Of a stretch of 64,000 bases of DNA, positions 55,001-62,311 are shown in pieces. Origin of the DNA: Vibrio penaeicida. GTDB lineage: Bacteria > Pseudomonadota > Gammaproteobacteria > Enterobacterales > Vibrionaceae. The DNA is taken from positions 1,550,001 to 1,614,000 of the forward strand of contig NZ_AP025145.1 of the NCBI RefSeq assembly GCF_019977755.1, written 5' to 3'. Positions within the stretch are counted from its first letter, which is position 1. Each line of letters opens with the position of its first letter. Below the pieces are notes generated by a model. That model was given only the letters and a program-made list of their open reading frames with translations. It had not been told where the DNA came from and made no database searches. A program made the translations under genes and the position numbers.

Positions 55001-55421
55001 TGATCCTAGCCGCTTGCCCTACCGCGCCTCCGGGGATCAGCATTCCCGCCATGCTTCCCAGTCCATTGGCAATCTTCATTGCCCACACATCGAGGTCGCC
55101 TGCGCCTTCCCCCCACGTCAAATTCCCCCCATCGGTTTCGGTGAACAACGGCGTGCGCAGTGCGGTTTGTCCATCGTCCGTCATGCTGCGGCGAAGTGCT
55201 TGACTGCCAGAATGCGCTAACTCGCGAAGACTGCCTCCCAAACCTAAGGTTTGCTCCGCCACCTCCCCGACACCCGCCGCCAGATCCGCCGCACCCACAC
55301 CAAAGGCTTTAAGTGCATCGGTTACGGTCACGTCTGTATCGGGTCGGGGCTCAGGAGGGGGAAGCAGTTGGAAATCTTCAGGTAACTGAAAAGATGTCAT
55401 CACGTCGGTTTGCTCAGCCAT
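49089..55421 (-). CDS. Giant polyvalent virion protein (2110 residues)
   Basis: This multidomain phage protein is probably injected with the DNA. It has an N-terminal glycine/alanine-rich hydrophobic helix region (residues about 30-350), a proline-rich linker (about 355-430), an LPD-type domain near residue 730 (RTFGFRGVQFGNWVEDKRRQ), a metallopeptidase-like HEWFHAIDHH near residue 814, and a second HE motif (RRALRHEILVHHGLRS) near 1060. A long helical part follows (about 1180-1560), then a C-terminal domain with hydrophobic stretches (SLLGGVSALPLSLVYGMANAL). This arrangement matches the large polyvalent proteins of podophages and their prophages. It occupies the place of an internal virion protein. 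Confidence 0.78.
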   Translation of the reverse strand: MAEQTDVMTSFQLPEDFQLLPPPEPRPDTDVTVTDALKAFGVGAADLAAGVGEVAEQTLGLGGSLRELAHSGSQALRRSMTDDGQTALRTPLFTETDGGNLTWGEGAGDLDVWAMKIANGLGSMAGMLIPGGAVGQAARITLGQAITRSMLKRGASLNVAQQVAEKVVRHMASATAIGTGLTGSLGATAIDVATQVKDMDTAWLAAHSPYFRHQVNALARQAQVKNATQILKQAKEATAQRVSAAVLSDPVAIAGSTVGALGDRVLFGALTNRLRGGILKSGVRSGLAEGSAESAENLGHTYAANTQLNTIVGTDRAPLEGAKAAMAEGFSVGAITGSVPGMIGGWRGKGVVAQPEAKPSSNAPEPELETDSLPPRPTPTQHESPSPPHNPQPQAAALPVTPRSPSPIPPTEPNDVEPSPHSSSSVRAPDAAALSPQEKIVDFGDVLHGARKHLWGQYGQAMEHHPSDEEWRRKPLSQLFPKPNLSALIKQKVPPERALLLSVLRERLPPKPKLASKVASWRVSVEKTLALSRQLVQPLADESLPDAVSRAIAHTDLPILMKAAQGLTPEQLTRLAKLKVNRGQYTQLNGARFTPARTFYHATEGNKRQALTERVSTEAEMVTALQQWVRDPNDAAESGRRKVNLKVYRTRDPHPERFIGVDVGKRHVRLIGGFASAQAAREHLNTHRDTLEKEVLALRKKLTQEQRTPHNRRRAGKPRREGKVTPESFTRTFGFRGVQFGNWVEDKRRQAELNDAHDALVDLADALDLPPKAVSLNGTLGLAFGARGKGKAKAHYEPGTLVINLTKPKGAGSLAHEWFHAIDHHLGRREGSALSEFLTDIAHTPLEKKALRQALTQSVKQLREAVMRTDLPKRSARLDRFKSRPYWASMTEMTARAFEAYIIARNRNVGITNDYLANVLNEADWQRQFGHDSDMDYAYPTQSELNTEIAPAFDRLFEVLDTQVNGEHVQLFSRTKSAQTSAESRKASLAPDQVARISRHWLKHYQGETRVRIKVVKTASDLPYDKGRGEVHAVYEPSTQTVTLVASSLRSPEQVRRALRHEILVHHGLRSVLGEHEHVAILRAIQGSRHHPSLQPLWDEVRTRYGELNLAEQAEEVMALAAEQTRPAIKRWWDALLSKLWAALKRLGWFPSTVRRSELLHLIDTLEQRIANKSARPNTVSSEVMFSRTKSASFEAALNATTPQRRLKGILSHIGYAAKQTFGGSKGLGAITLRQLADLSQSQLPSVQHYVNTVHQMLTRRNQWAYEAGEMAQRIQKWASKHQQTADTLFDIAHLATVDGVDPDGAFVSAKAPLEKAIRHLEKVNEGSHKTSAQMRELKAYRRQLESEPLRQVKHQALKTRFDALPDEAKQHYRTMRDAYQARHRQYRTLLEQQIERADIDNRLKKKRLADLKLQFELQSVMAPYFPLARFGEYWLSSVDEQGEKHFLMFESEKAQQDASKRLRTAGFTVSTGRAVEGLSPMEGASLNFVLDLMHHVDDTQLNDLKKSELKDTIYQLYLQSLPTRSMRKQFLHRKKTKGWSNDALRALASNMMRGAYQLARLEYSDTLSQLAADTKKAAQVSNSNQASRYAEELLKRHEWIMNPSHSTVAQHLTSMGFIWMLGASPAAAMVNLTQNMVVALPILASRFGLRRAAGELLRTMASYPLTQGSVKRKLQGEERQAYQQWHDTGLLDVTQSHELAGIAESKNWEYNARYDRVMNWIARLFHQAEVYNRETTAIAAYRLARADGQSHADATHFAEDATWKAHFDYTNANRARYMQPPFMKVLTQFKQYSQSMTYYLMRNAYLSMRGMNKETRTEARRQLVGTLAMTSLLGGVSALPLSLVYGMANALNAAMGDDDVPWDAETEFKRYLYNALGNKTLVNGILYGVGGAGLSPRISLDQLWIRDPTRDLDGEQIWSFYARQVAGPVLGGIVLSGIRGSEKMAQGEYWRGVEMVMPKFVRDPMKAYRYHEEGALSSKGLAYKEASAFTWVELALQAGGLSDSDLMKQYDTNRALKSYERHVLDRRQQLMTAYWLAWKGRDAQLMVMVKKAVRRFNQHYPSLSLDPSALRRSIRQRLRYGKESVHGLHLNQKLVASLLSHAPSHHSLP

Positions 55422-55444
55422 GGCTGTTCACCGTGAGCGTGGGC

Positions 55445-56887
55445 TCATTGCCACGTATGTATCTCATCCAACATCGCTTCCTGACGCGGTGTATTGGCTC
55501 TTGGTTTGGCACTGGGTAGACTGCCGCCTGCTGGCACCTCATCGCGCAATCCCATCGAGGTCGCCACGTCTTTGGCGTTTAAGCCTTTGGCAATGCCAGC
55601 TGGTATGGTGGGCTCATCTTTGATCAACAGCTGTTGGACCAAGGCTTCGTCACGTTGACGCTGCTGATCAGCCAGTGCCCGCTGGTAATTGAACGCCAGT
55701 ACGTCTGGGGTGAGACGCGCCACATCCCACCCTTTGCGTTGCAAAGCCTCTAAGAAGCGTTGCTTGGTCTCATCCCCTTGAGCCCACGCTGCTGCGCGGT
55801 TGCTTTGTTCAGCATTCGGCACTTTCAAATACATCGCGCGCAGCTTCTCTTGCTGGGCATCAAATTGCTCGTTGAGGGTCTTAATGTGCTCGGGGGTCGG
55901 ATCCAACATTGCCGCTAGGGCTTTCGAGCGTTCTTTTTCCAACGCCAAATACGCTTGCCGATATTCTCGACGGACACCACGCGTGTCTCTGGACGGTGCA
56001 AAGAGGGTTTGATACGCCGACGAAGCCTGAGCCTGACGGCGCAGAGCGAGCTGTCCCGTCAGATCGCGAATGGCATCTTCCAATGGGAGGATGTGCACTG
56101 GATCGCCCGCGTCCGTGGTTCGGTTCCGTGTGATGGGTCTCGGATGCCAACGCCCTGAACCATCCTCCACCTCCGCGGTCAAAACTAACCCGGGCTGGTT
56201 CCCAGGCAGGTCCGGCTGGATGTCTTTGGCCAACACGGGAATGCCCATTCTTGCCGCCCGGATCCGACGCCCCGTATTGGGATCCCTTTGCCCGACGACC
56301 GCCTCCAAATTTTTCTGATACACCGTACCTAGGGCGCGGACAAATGTCTCATCGTCAAGCGGAATGTCCCCTTGTATCACCTTTGGTAGCGCGGTTTCCA
56401 ATGTGGCAAAGGCGTCCTCGACATCCGGACGCAAATACCGCCTAGGATCATAAGCGCCGCCTTTCACTTCACGGGAGTCGAACACGGCATCGACGTCACC
56501 GCCCTGCAACCAACGCCCCCAACCGGCTTGGATCAGCGGCTGGTTTTCTTGCAAGAATGCCCGTTTTTTTTCCTGACCCAATCGGTATTGACTGAGTTTT
56601 CGTTGGGCTTGATGCGCGGCTAGCTGCATCTCCTGAGTTCGGCGAGTCCGCTCGTCTTGCGCTCTCAATCGACCGCCTTTGCCGTCTTTCCCGTACTGGT
56701 ACTGATGCCGTTCGGCTTGTTGCTGAGCCTGTTGTTCACGTCGTTTCTCTTCCCGTTCACTTTCGGCAAACCTGAGTGCCAGCGCGTTATCCGCTCTTGC
56801 TTGGTTGGCTTCACGCGCACGATGCCGCTGCATAACATCATAGCCACGTAAAAACCCATCCACTAAACCACGGGTATCAAGCCTCAT
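55445..56887 (-). CDS. Coiled-coil virion protein
   Basis: This 480-residue phage protein has a long basic/acidic coiled-coil N-terminal half (AREANQARADNALALRFAES, REQQAQQQAERHQYQYGKDG) and a more globular middle. No enzyme motif is visible. Its place just before the giant protein fits an internal virion (ejection) protein. The start ATG 56887 has a GAGG-type ribosome-binding site. Confidence 0.65.
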   Translation of the reverse strand: MRLDTRGLVDGFLRGYDVMQRHRAREANQARADNALALRFAESEREEKRREQQAQQQAERHQYQYGKDGKGGRLRAQDERTRRTQEMQLAAHQAQRKLSQYRLGQEKKRAFLQENQPLIQAGWGRWLQGGDVDAVFDSREVKGGAYDPRRYLRPDVEDAFATLETALPKVIQGDIPLDDETFVRALGTVYQKNLEAVVGQRDPNTGRRIRAARMGIPVLAKDIQPDLPGNQPGLVLTAEVEDGSGRWHPRPITRNRTTDAGDPVHILPLEDAIRDLTGQLALRRQAQASSAYQTLFAPSRDTRGVRREYRQAYLALEKERSKALAAMLDPTPEHIKTLNEQFDAQQEKLRAMYLKVPNAEQSNRAAAWAQGDETKQRFLEALQRKGWDVARLTPDVLAFNYQRALADQQRQRDEALVQQLLIKDEPTIPAGIAKGLNAKDVATSMGLRDEVPAGGSLPSAKPRANTPRQEAMLDEIHTWQ

Positions 56888-56899
56888 GCCCTCATCCTC

Positions 56900-57139
56900 T
56901 TAAAACAGTTCACCGAGGATCCACCCCGACACAGCCCCCAATACGGCGCCTGAGGGACCGCCTGCCAACAGCCCGATGCCTGCGCCAGTCCCGGTTGCCT
57001 GTAGGGTTTGTGCGGATTTGGCTTGTCGAAGACTGCGATCCATCATCGTTCGTCGAGTGTCTCGTTCTGACGCGTCCCGCAGCCCACTGAGCGCCATCTG
57101 CTTGGTCCGTCCCGCCTGACTGAGTAAGCTGTAGCCCAT
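56900..57139 (-). CDS. Small phage virion protein
   Basis: This 79-residue protein (GYSLLSQAGRTKQMALSGLR, then a glycine-rich hydrophobic end AGIGLLAGGPSGAVLGAVSG) begins at ATG 57139 behind AGGAGG. The longer frame to 57361 has no signal. Glycine-rich hydrophobic ends of this sort occur in small virion proteins that associate with membranes. Confidence 0.65.
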   Translation of the reverse strand: MGYSLLSQAGRTKQMALSGLRDASERDTRRTMMDRSLRQAKSAQTLQATGTGAGIGLLAGGPSGAVLGAVSGWILGELF

Positions 57140-57149
57140 GGTTGCCTCC

Positions 57150-57503
57150 TTAGTGTCCTCGGATCCCCATCCCTGCCCCGGACAGCATGTGCATGGCTCG
57201 TTGACGTTCGTGATCGCGCAACGCGTTTTTGGTCCCGACCGCCGACAACGCCATGCGAGCGTCATCCGCATGCCCTGCTGTCTCAACCGATAACCCATAT
57301 CTGCCCATGCGGTTTTGTTGTCCCTGTCTGGCCGAGCGCAGCGCCGCTTGGCTATGGTCATCCGCGCGCCTCAATTGCGCTTTTAGCAACGCCCCACTTT
57401 GGGACACCTCAAGCCATTGTCTTTGAATAGGGTAAAATCGAGCTTTCCAGTCTTCGTATTGCTCACGGGTGATCTTGGCGTAGCGATCGGCAGCCATGCC
57501 CAT
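57150..57503 (-). CDS. Small phage protein
   Basis: This 117-residue, mostly helical protein (ITREQYEDWKARFYPIQRQW, ALRSARQGQQNRMGRYGLSV) lies between other virion genes and starts behind AAGGAG. No family is recognised; it resembles small internal virion proteins in composition. Confidence 0.6.
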   Translation of the reverse strand: MGMAADRYAKITREQYEDWKARFYPIQRQWLEVSQSGALLKAQLRRADDHSQAALRSARQGQQNRMGRYGLSVETAGHADDARMALSAVGTKNALRDHERQRAMHMLSGAGMGIRGH

Positions 57504-57512
57504 TACGTCTCC

Positions 57513-58166
57513 TTAGGAATACAGCGATCCCTTGTGGTTCATCGTTGGGTGGTACGGTCTGGGTGACTGGGTGCTGATCCCGTCGGTCACCGTCCCCCCC
57601 GTGTCTTGGTAGAGCGCGTGACTCAACCCCATGCCAGCGGCGGTACCCGCGCCATAGAGCAACGCGCTTTTTTGATTAAAGGCGGTCGCGGCATCCTGAC
57701 CGGCTCGTCTCAATGACAATTCCGCCACCTCCCCCATACGAGTGAGGTTTTGTGCCTGTTGCCCCATCCCGAGCGCGTTTACATCGCTCAACCCTGCAAC
57801 ATAGCGGTCTTGCTCCGATGCCTGAGCCCGATTGATGGTGTCGGTCTGTCCTTGAGCCTGCGCCAAAGTGAGCTCGCCCAACTGTCCAGCAAATCGCCCA
57901 CTGTTGGGGTTGGTGCCTGCCGCCGCCAGTCGCTGCGTGGCATGACCACGGGCGCGACTGAACGCTTGGTTGTAGCCCAGCTCAGCTGACGATTTCGCTC
58001 GCTGCATGCCTGCGTCGTTTCCCAATGCCTGCACACGCTGGATAAAAGTGTCTTCAAATCCTTTGAGTTCATTCTGGTACAGATCCCAATATCGATTCGC
58101 GATCTCGGCTGCCGCTTTCTCTTGCTCCGTTTCCTTCACTTGTGGCACTGAACGTCGTCCGCCCAT
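57513..58166 (-). CDS. Alanine/glutamine-rich virion protein
   Basis: This 217-residue helical protein (AEIANRYWDLYQNELKGFED, AKSSAELGYNQAFSRARGHA, QRLAAAGTNPNSGRFAGQLG) is rich in Ala and Gln and lacks cysteine. It resembles the tail or internal virion proteins that follow the hub genes in podophages. I chose ATG 58166 (GGAGGG upstream) over ATG 58184. Confidence 0.65.
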   Translation of the reverse strand: MGGRRSVPQVKETEQEKAAAEIANRYWDLYQNELKGFEDTFIQRVQALGNDAGMQRAKSSAELGYNQAFSRARGHATQRLAAAGTNPNSGRFAGQLGELTLAQAQGQTDTINRAQASEQDRYVAGLSDVNALGMGQQAQNLTRMGEVAELSLRRAGQDAATAFNQKSALLYGAGTAAGMGLSHALYQDTGGTVTDGISTQSPRPYHPTMNHKGSLYS

Positions 58167-58573
58167 GACACCCTCCGCTGCCAAATATGGAGCCGCCCTC
58201 GCTGTCCAACCCGTTGAAAACCCGCTGACTCAAGGTTGGGGGCTAACGCGGATACCACTGTCTGGCATTCGATGCCCTCGGCACCAATCTGTCGTGCCAG
58301 CTCCGTCACGCACTCGTGGTAACAAGCCACCGCCTCGTCACACCACCCCATTGCAAAAAGCACCACAACCCACGTCCCATCTTTGCGCGCACAGGGCTCT
58401 AACACCACAAAGCCATCCAAATTAAAAAACAAACTGGCACGCCCAGATGTCAAGGCTTGGTCGATTTGTCGAGCAAAGCGATGCGCATTGCGTTTTTCCG
58501 TGGCCTGGATCTGCGGGAGTAAATGCGCTCTGTGGGTGCACCAACTTCCCTTGTATAATTCAGAGCAGCTCAT
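58136..58573 (-). CDS. GNAT-fold-like phage protein
   Basis: This 145-residue protein starts at ATG 58573 inside the end of the hub gene (ATGA-type coupling) and overlaps the next gene by 31 bp. Its C-terminal part (ELARQIGAEGIECQTVVSAL, PNLESAGFQRVGQRGRLHIW) resembles a GNAT fold as seen in some podophage tail clusters. The acetyl-CoA loop is not clearly recognisable, so activity is doubtful. Confidence 0.6.
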   Translation of the reverse strand: MSCSELYKGSWCTHRAHLLPQIQATEKRNAHRFARQIDQALTSGRASLFFNLDGFVVLEPCARKDGTWVVVLFAMGWCDEAVACYHECVTELARQIGAEGIECQTVVSALAPNLESAGFQRVGQRGRLHIWQRRVSWADDVQCHK

Positions 58574-60062
58574 ACACTTTCCAGGTGGCGCGTGTTTGCG
58601 CGCGTGCTCGACATCGCGCGGTACCAAAACTCAATTGAAAAAATAACGTTGCAGGCGTTGTCCAACGCGTCACTATGTAAGGGCGATCCGCTTTGACCGA
58701 CCACCAGATGGTGGCAGGATAACTGATGGCTACCCAGTTATGCGCTTCAACACCGCCTGTAATGTGGCACTCCACCACGTAAGTCCGTCGACTATCGCCC
58801 CACGCCGACGCCACAAACCCCGTATCAACTGGCTGTGCGTAGTCCCACTGGAACCCATACCGATCCATGTCTCCGGTACGAGACGGGATATCCGTGCTCC
58901 CCTGCGCCACCAAGACTTTTGAGCCCACCACCTTGCTCGCATTAACCGTACCGTGGAACGTCCCGCTGGCAGCTTCTAGCCGACCTTTGAACACACAGTC
59001 ACGCCCCACCGTTAACCGATCCACCTCCCCACCGGACGCAATCAAATGATCGGTGTACACGCGCCCATCGTGGGTAATACGGGTGTGGTAACCTTGGTAC
59101 GGTCCCCCCGACCCGACATTGAGCTCCGCCCCGTTAATGACAGCACCGGTTAAAGTGGGCGCGGTCATCGCAATGCCCGCTTTGACTTCATCCGCCACAA
59201 TGGTCTGCGCGTTCAGCACTTGAACCGTAGCCGTCTCAATCAGGGCTTTGGGAATGACCACTTGCCCGTTGTCGATGGCGAATGCAGGCTGCAATGCCGG
59301 CGATCGGCGGTTGGGATCAAACACAAACACTTGCGTCGCGGCAATGGCCACTTGTGAGAGACCGTTGGTGCCCGCCACCAATCCGATCCCTGCAGTGATG
59401 TCACCCGCACTGACTTTGTGCGCCCAGAGGGAACGATAGGCTTGACTGCCCTGTCTATCGAGTTGATTGAGCGCATGACTATGACTCTCATCAGCCTGAC
59501 TTAACTGTGCAATCAGTGGTGAGCTGCGCATCTGCTCCGTGAGTTCATCGATGATGGGCTGCACGTCGGATGAGGTTTGCCCACGTTTCCCCGTCACATG
59601 ATGAAAGGGTCCCACAATGCCCCGAATGTTAACGTGCCGTATCCAGTAATAGTAGACGCTGCCGGGTCGGACAATGTCACCCAAAGTCGTGGCAGGCGTT
59701 GTGGCGATCCGCTGTGCCAACCCAAGGCTGTTGCTGCTTGCGCGCCAAATCTCAGTGTGCGCATGCCCAGCGTATAGAGCGGGTGCCCAATGCAATAGGA
59801 TCGCACCAAACCCACCACTGACAGACAGAGAGCGAGGCACCGAGGGACGCTCGACGACCTCTTGCTTTGGCTTTTCCCTTTGATGGGGGATAGCAGCGTA
59901 GTGACCCCGTGCTCGCCGATTGAGCTGCACCATGCCCAATTGCGAGAGATCGCGCAGTGTCAGCGCTTTATCTAAGCCATCGCCTCGCTGCCCAGTCAAC
60001 AGCTCCACGTTTTCATACAAGGATTGCGCATTGCGCCCCGCTCGATATGGGCTCGACGTCAT
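58560..60062 (-). CDS. Tail tip/hub protein with FN3-like domain (J-like)
   Basis: This 500-residue protein has a fibronectin-III-like part (about residues 75-165: PRSLSVSGGFGAILLHWAPA, YYYWIRHVNIRGIVGPFHHV) and a C-terminal half reminiscent of the lambda J-type DUF1983 region (ATQVFVFDPNRRSPALQPAF, ADEVKAGIAMTAPTLTGAVI). It probably forms a host-contacting part of the tail. It overlaps the upstream gene by 4 bp. Confidence 0.75.
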   Translation of the reverse strand: MTSSPYRAGRNAQSLYENVELLTGQRGDGLDKALTLRDLSQLGMVQLNRRARGHYAAIPHQREKPKQEVVERPSVPRSLSVSGGFGAILLHWAPALYAGHAHTEIWRASSNSLGLAQRIATTPATTLGDIVRPGSVYYYWIRHVNIRGIVGPFHHVTGKRGQTSSDVQPIIDELTEQMRSSPLIAQLSQADESHSHALNQLDRQGSQAYRSLWAHKVSAGDITAGIGLVAGTNGLSQVAIAATQVFVFDPNRRSPALQPAFAIDNGQVVIPKALIETATVQVLNAQTIVADEVKAGIAMTAPTLTGAVINGAELNVGSGGPYQGYHTRITHDGRVYTDHLIASGGEVDRLTVGRDCVFKGRLEAASGTFHGTVNASKVVGSKVLVAQGSTDIPSRTGDMDRYGFQWDYAQPVDTGFVASAWGDSRRTYVVECHITGGVEAHNWVAISYPATIWWSVKADRPYIVTRWTTPATLFFQLSFGTARCRARAQTRATWKVYELL

Positions 60063-61666
60063 TGGAGCGCTCGCATATCACTGGCAATTTGAATGCGCTC
60101 GACGGGGGAAGTGCCAGTAATCGCAATTTGCCAGCGGGCTGCCCGCACGGCGGGAAGACGAAAAGGACGCGTGGTTACCTGCCCTAGACTCAGCTGCAAA
60201 ATCTCCACCCCATCCGCATAAAACGTGACACTGAGTCGCTCCGGTGCGGGGCTGTCGATTTGAGCGCAGCTCATTAACGCGCCAGAAGACAACACAAACG
60301 GTTTCGAGCGCCAAGTGTACGACTGGAGTGTCTCAGCGCTTCGCCAACGTCGGATTTGATGTCCACTGGCAAGATAAAGCTGATCGGTCACGCCGTGATA
60401 ATACGCCGCATCCCAACGTTCAGACACACGAGTCAACGATTGAGACACGGGATCGAATAAGAAGCTGCCACCTTGGTGTGTCGCAAAATACTGACCTTCT
60501 ATTGACACCGCTCGAATGGTGTCAGGCGATAGCGCCTGCCACGTTTGGCGGTCAATCACCGCTTCACTCAGCAATTCGCCTCCCTCACTGGACACACTGA
60601 CCAATCCATCAGGGCTGGCGTACACGACCGTGCCCCGTAATACCACCATCGAGTCAGCGCTGACACAAGCTTGATGGATATTGAGCTTGGTGGCGGTCAT
60701 GGCGCTTGGTGTGACGCCGGAAAAAACATAGGGCTGTCCCGTGGTGCCAACCACCAGTGAGGTGCCCACGGGTGACATCGCCACAATGTCATTCTGCGTC
60801 GTCAGACGGTAATTAGTTGGCCACGCGTAGGGAAGATACGCTTCGCTGAACATGACTTCGTTGCCAGCAAATCCGGCACAGATCCCGTTGGCCATCAGGC
60901 ATAACCCGCTCAGGTTGGCATCGGGTAATGCAAATGTATCCGTTTCTAAAACCGCGCCGCTGACGGTCGCGTGAGTGTCTGAAAACGTGGAGACTGAAAT
61001 GGGCAATTGAGCAACGAGTACGTATTCGCTTATCCCCGCACTGGTGACAGATCGATAAAGACGCGTGTGCGTGAGATTGTGCCGATTGGTACCCGGTGTC
61101 GTCAGGCGCAACGTCACAGTTGAGCCTGGTTGTTCTATCAGTACTGGCGTAGAGGGTGGTCCCGGTGCCCCTTCTTCCCCAAACTGCGTGACGTACGTTT
61201 GCAGATACACCCTGTCTTCGTCATCCACCATCGCCGGTTCGCCCGCGGGAGGCGGTAAGCCCGTCGATGAATCAACCGCGGTGATCACCGGAGCCGTCTC
61301 CGGCGCCGGTACCCCCAAGTCATACCAGGCCTGCGGTCCCACCCCTTGTGCATTCAATGCCCGCTCTTGAGACGTCACTTTGGGTTTCCCTTGTCCCGTC
61401 CAGTAGATACGTTGGTGGGGATCTTGCGCGATTGGGCTGGGGATGGCGTGTACTCGTGTTGCCCAAGCGAGCCAGCCTGAATCTTGATACTGAACGAAAG
61501 TGCTGGCGGCGATGGGCAGGGTCAACGCCAGCGCATCTTGACGGACAGGCTCGACGACACCCGAACCGAACTGGCAGTCCAAAGCGTGTGTTGCCGCTTC
61601 ATTGGGCAAAAGGTGTGGAGCCAGTCTGGGGATCTCTCCTCTCATCATCGGAACGTCAATTCTCAT
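60059..61666 (-). CDS. Tail hub/structural protein
   Basis: This 535-residue beta-rich protein has repeating blade-like segments (YASPDGLVSVSSEGGELLSE; IEGQYFATHQGGSFLFDPVS; YYHGVTDQLYLASGHQIRRW) that suggest a beta-propeller-like fold. No enzyme site is visible. It lies between the J-like gene (4-bp overlap) and the fibre-assembly gene and is probably part of the tail hub or tube of a short tail. Confidence 0.65.
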   Translation of the reverse strand: MRIDVPMMRGEIPRLAPHLLPNEAATHALDCQFGSGVVEPVRQDALALTLPIAASTFVQYQDSGWLAWATRVHAIPSPIAQDPHQRIYWTGQGKPKVTSQERALNAQGVGPQAWYDLGVPAPETAPVITAVDSSTGLPPPAGEPAMVDDEDRVYLQTYVTQFGEEGAPGPPSTPVLIEQPGSTVTLRLTTPGTNRHNLTHTRLYRSVTSAGISEYVLVAQLPISVSTFSDTHATVSGAVLETDTFALPDANLSGLCLMANGICAGFAGNEVMFSEAYLPYAWPTNYRLTTQNDIVAMSPVGTSLVVGTTGQPYVFSGVTPSAMTATKLNIHQACVSADSMVVLRGTVVYASPDGLVSVSSEGGELLSEAVIDRQTWQALSPDTIRAVSIEGQYFATHQGGSFLFDPVSQSLTRVSERWDAAYYHGVTDQLYLASGHQIRRWRSAETLQSYTWRSKPFVLSSGALMSCAQIDSPAPERLSVTFYADGVEILQLSLGQVTTRPFRLPAVRAARWQIAITGTSPVERIQIASDMRALQ

Positions 61667-61708
61667 GGGTTCCCCTCTGTTGACCGCGACGCCGAGGACC
61701 GTGCCTAC

Positions 61709-62311
61709 TCATACCCACCCTGACAACGTAGGTCGCCCGCACTCCGGAAAATCTGGGTGTTTAACGTAGTCCACCAATCGTTTTCTGTCCTGCAACAGCT
61801 GATAATATTGATCGTCGGTGAACGTCGTGACTCGCAGGTTACTATAGTGCTCTGGGATAGCTCGGTCTTGCTGGTAATGGTTAATGGCCTCTTCCACTTT
61901 AGCCACTTGCTGTCGTTGCCAAGTGATTTCGGTCTCCGTGAGCGCTTGTTTTTTTAGGGCAACATTCACCACCCACGTGCCCGCAGTGTCGTCCCATTGA
62001 TCCATTGGGGCTGGCACCAGTAGAGTATGCGTGTCTGGCAATGGTCCCAACGCGGTGATGTCATAGTCTTCACCGTTTCGATCTTTGCAATAAGCTCGCT
62101 TGCCACGATAGTCAATCACGTATTCCCACTGTGTCCCTGTAAACCGGCAAGTTTTGCCAGCTTGTTGAGGTGGCGGTTTGATGTGGGTCGACATCGCTGG
62201 CAACCCCGTATGGGCTTCAATAAGCATGTCACTCCCCCCTAGCAACGTGCCCAATTCACACAGGTGGTATACAGTTATCATTCGGTCTTGAGGCGAAAAT
62301 TGAAACGCCAT
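61709..62311 (-). CDS. Tail fibre assembly protein
   Basis: This 200-residue protein matches the tail-fibre assembly (Tfa) pattern: MAFQFSPQDRMITVYHLCEL at the start, PPPQQAGKTCRFTGTQWEYV and LKKQALTETEITWQRQQVAK near the end. It is a chaperone for the fibre encoded just upstream, whose stop overlaps its start (TAATG). Confidence 0.82.
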   Translation of the reverse strand: MAFQFSPQDRMITVYHLCELGTLLGGSDMLIEAHTGLPAMSTHIKPPPQQAGKTCRFTGTQWEYVIDYRGKRAYCKDRNGEDYDITALGPLPDTHTLLVPAPMDQWDDTAGTWVVNVALKKQALTETEITWQRQQVAKVEEAINHYQQDRAIPEHYSNLRVTTFTDDQYYQLLQDRKRLVDYVKHPDFPECGRPTLSGWV

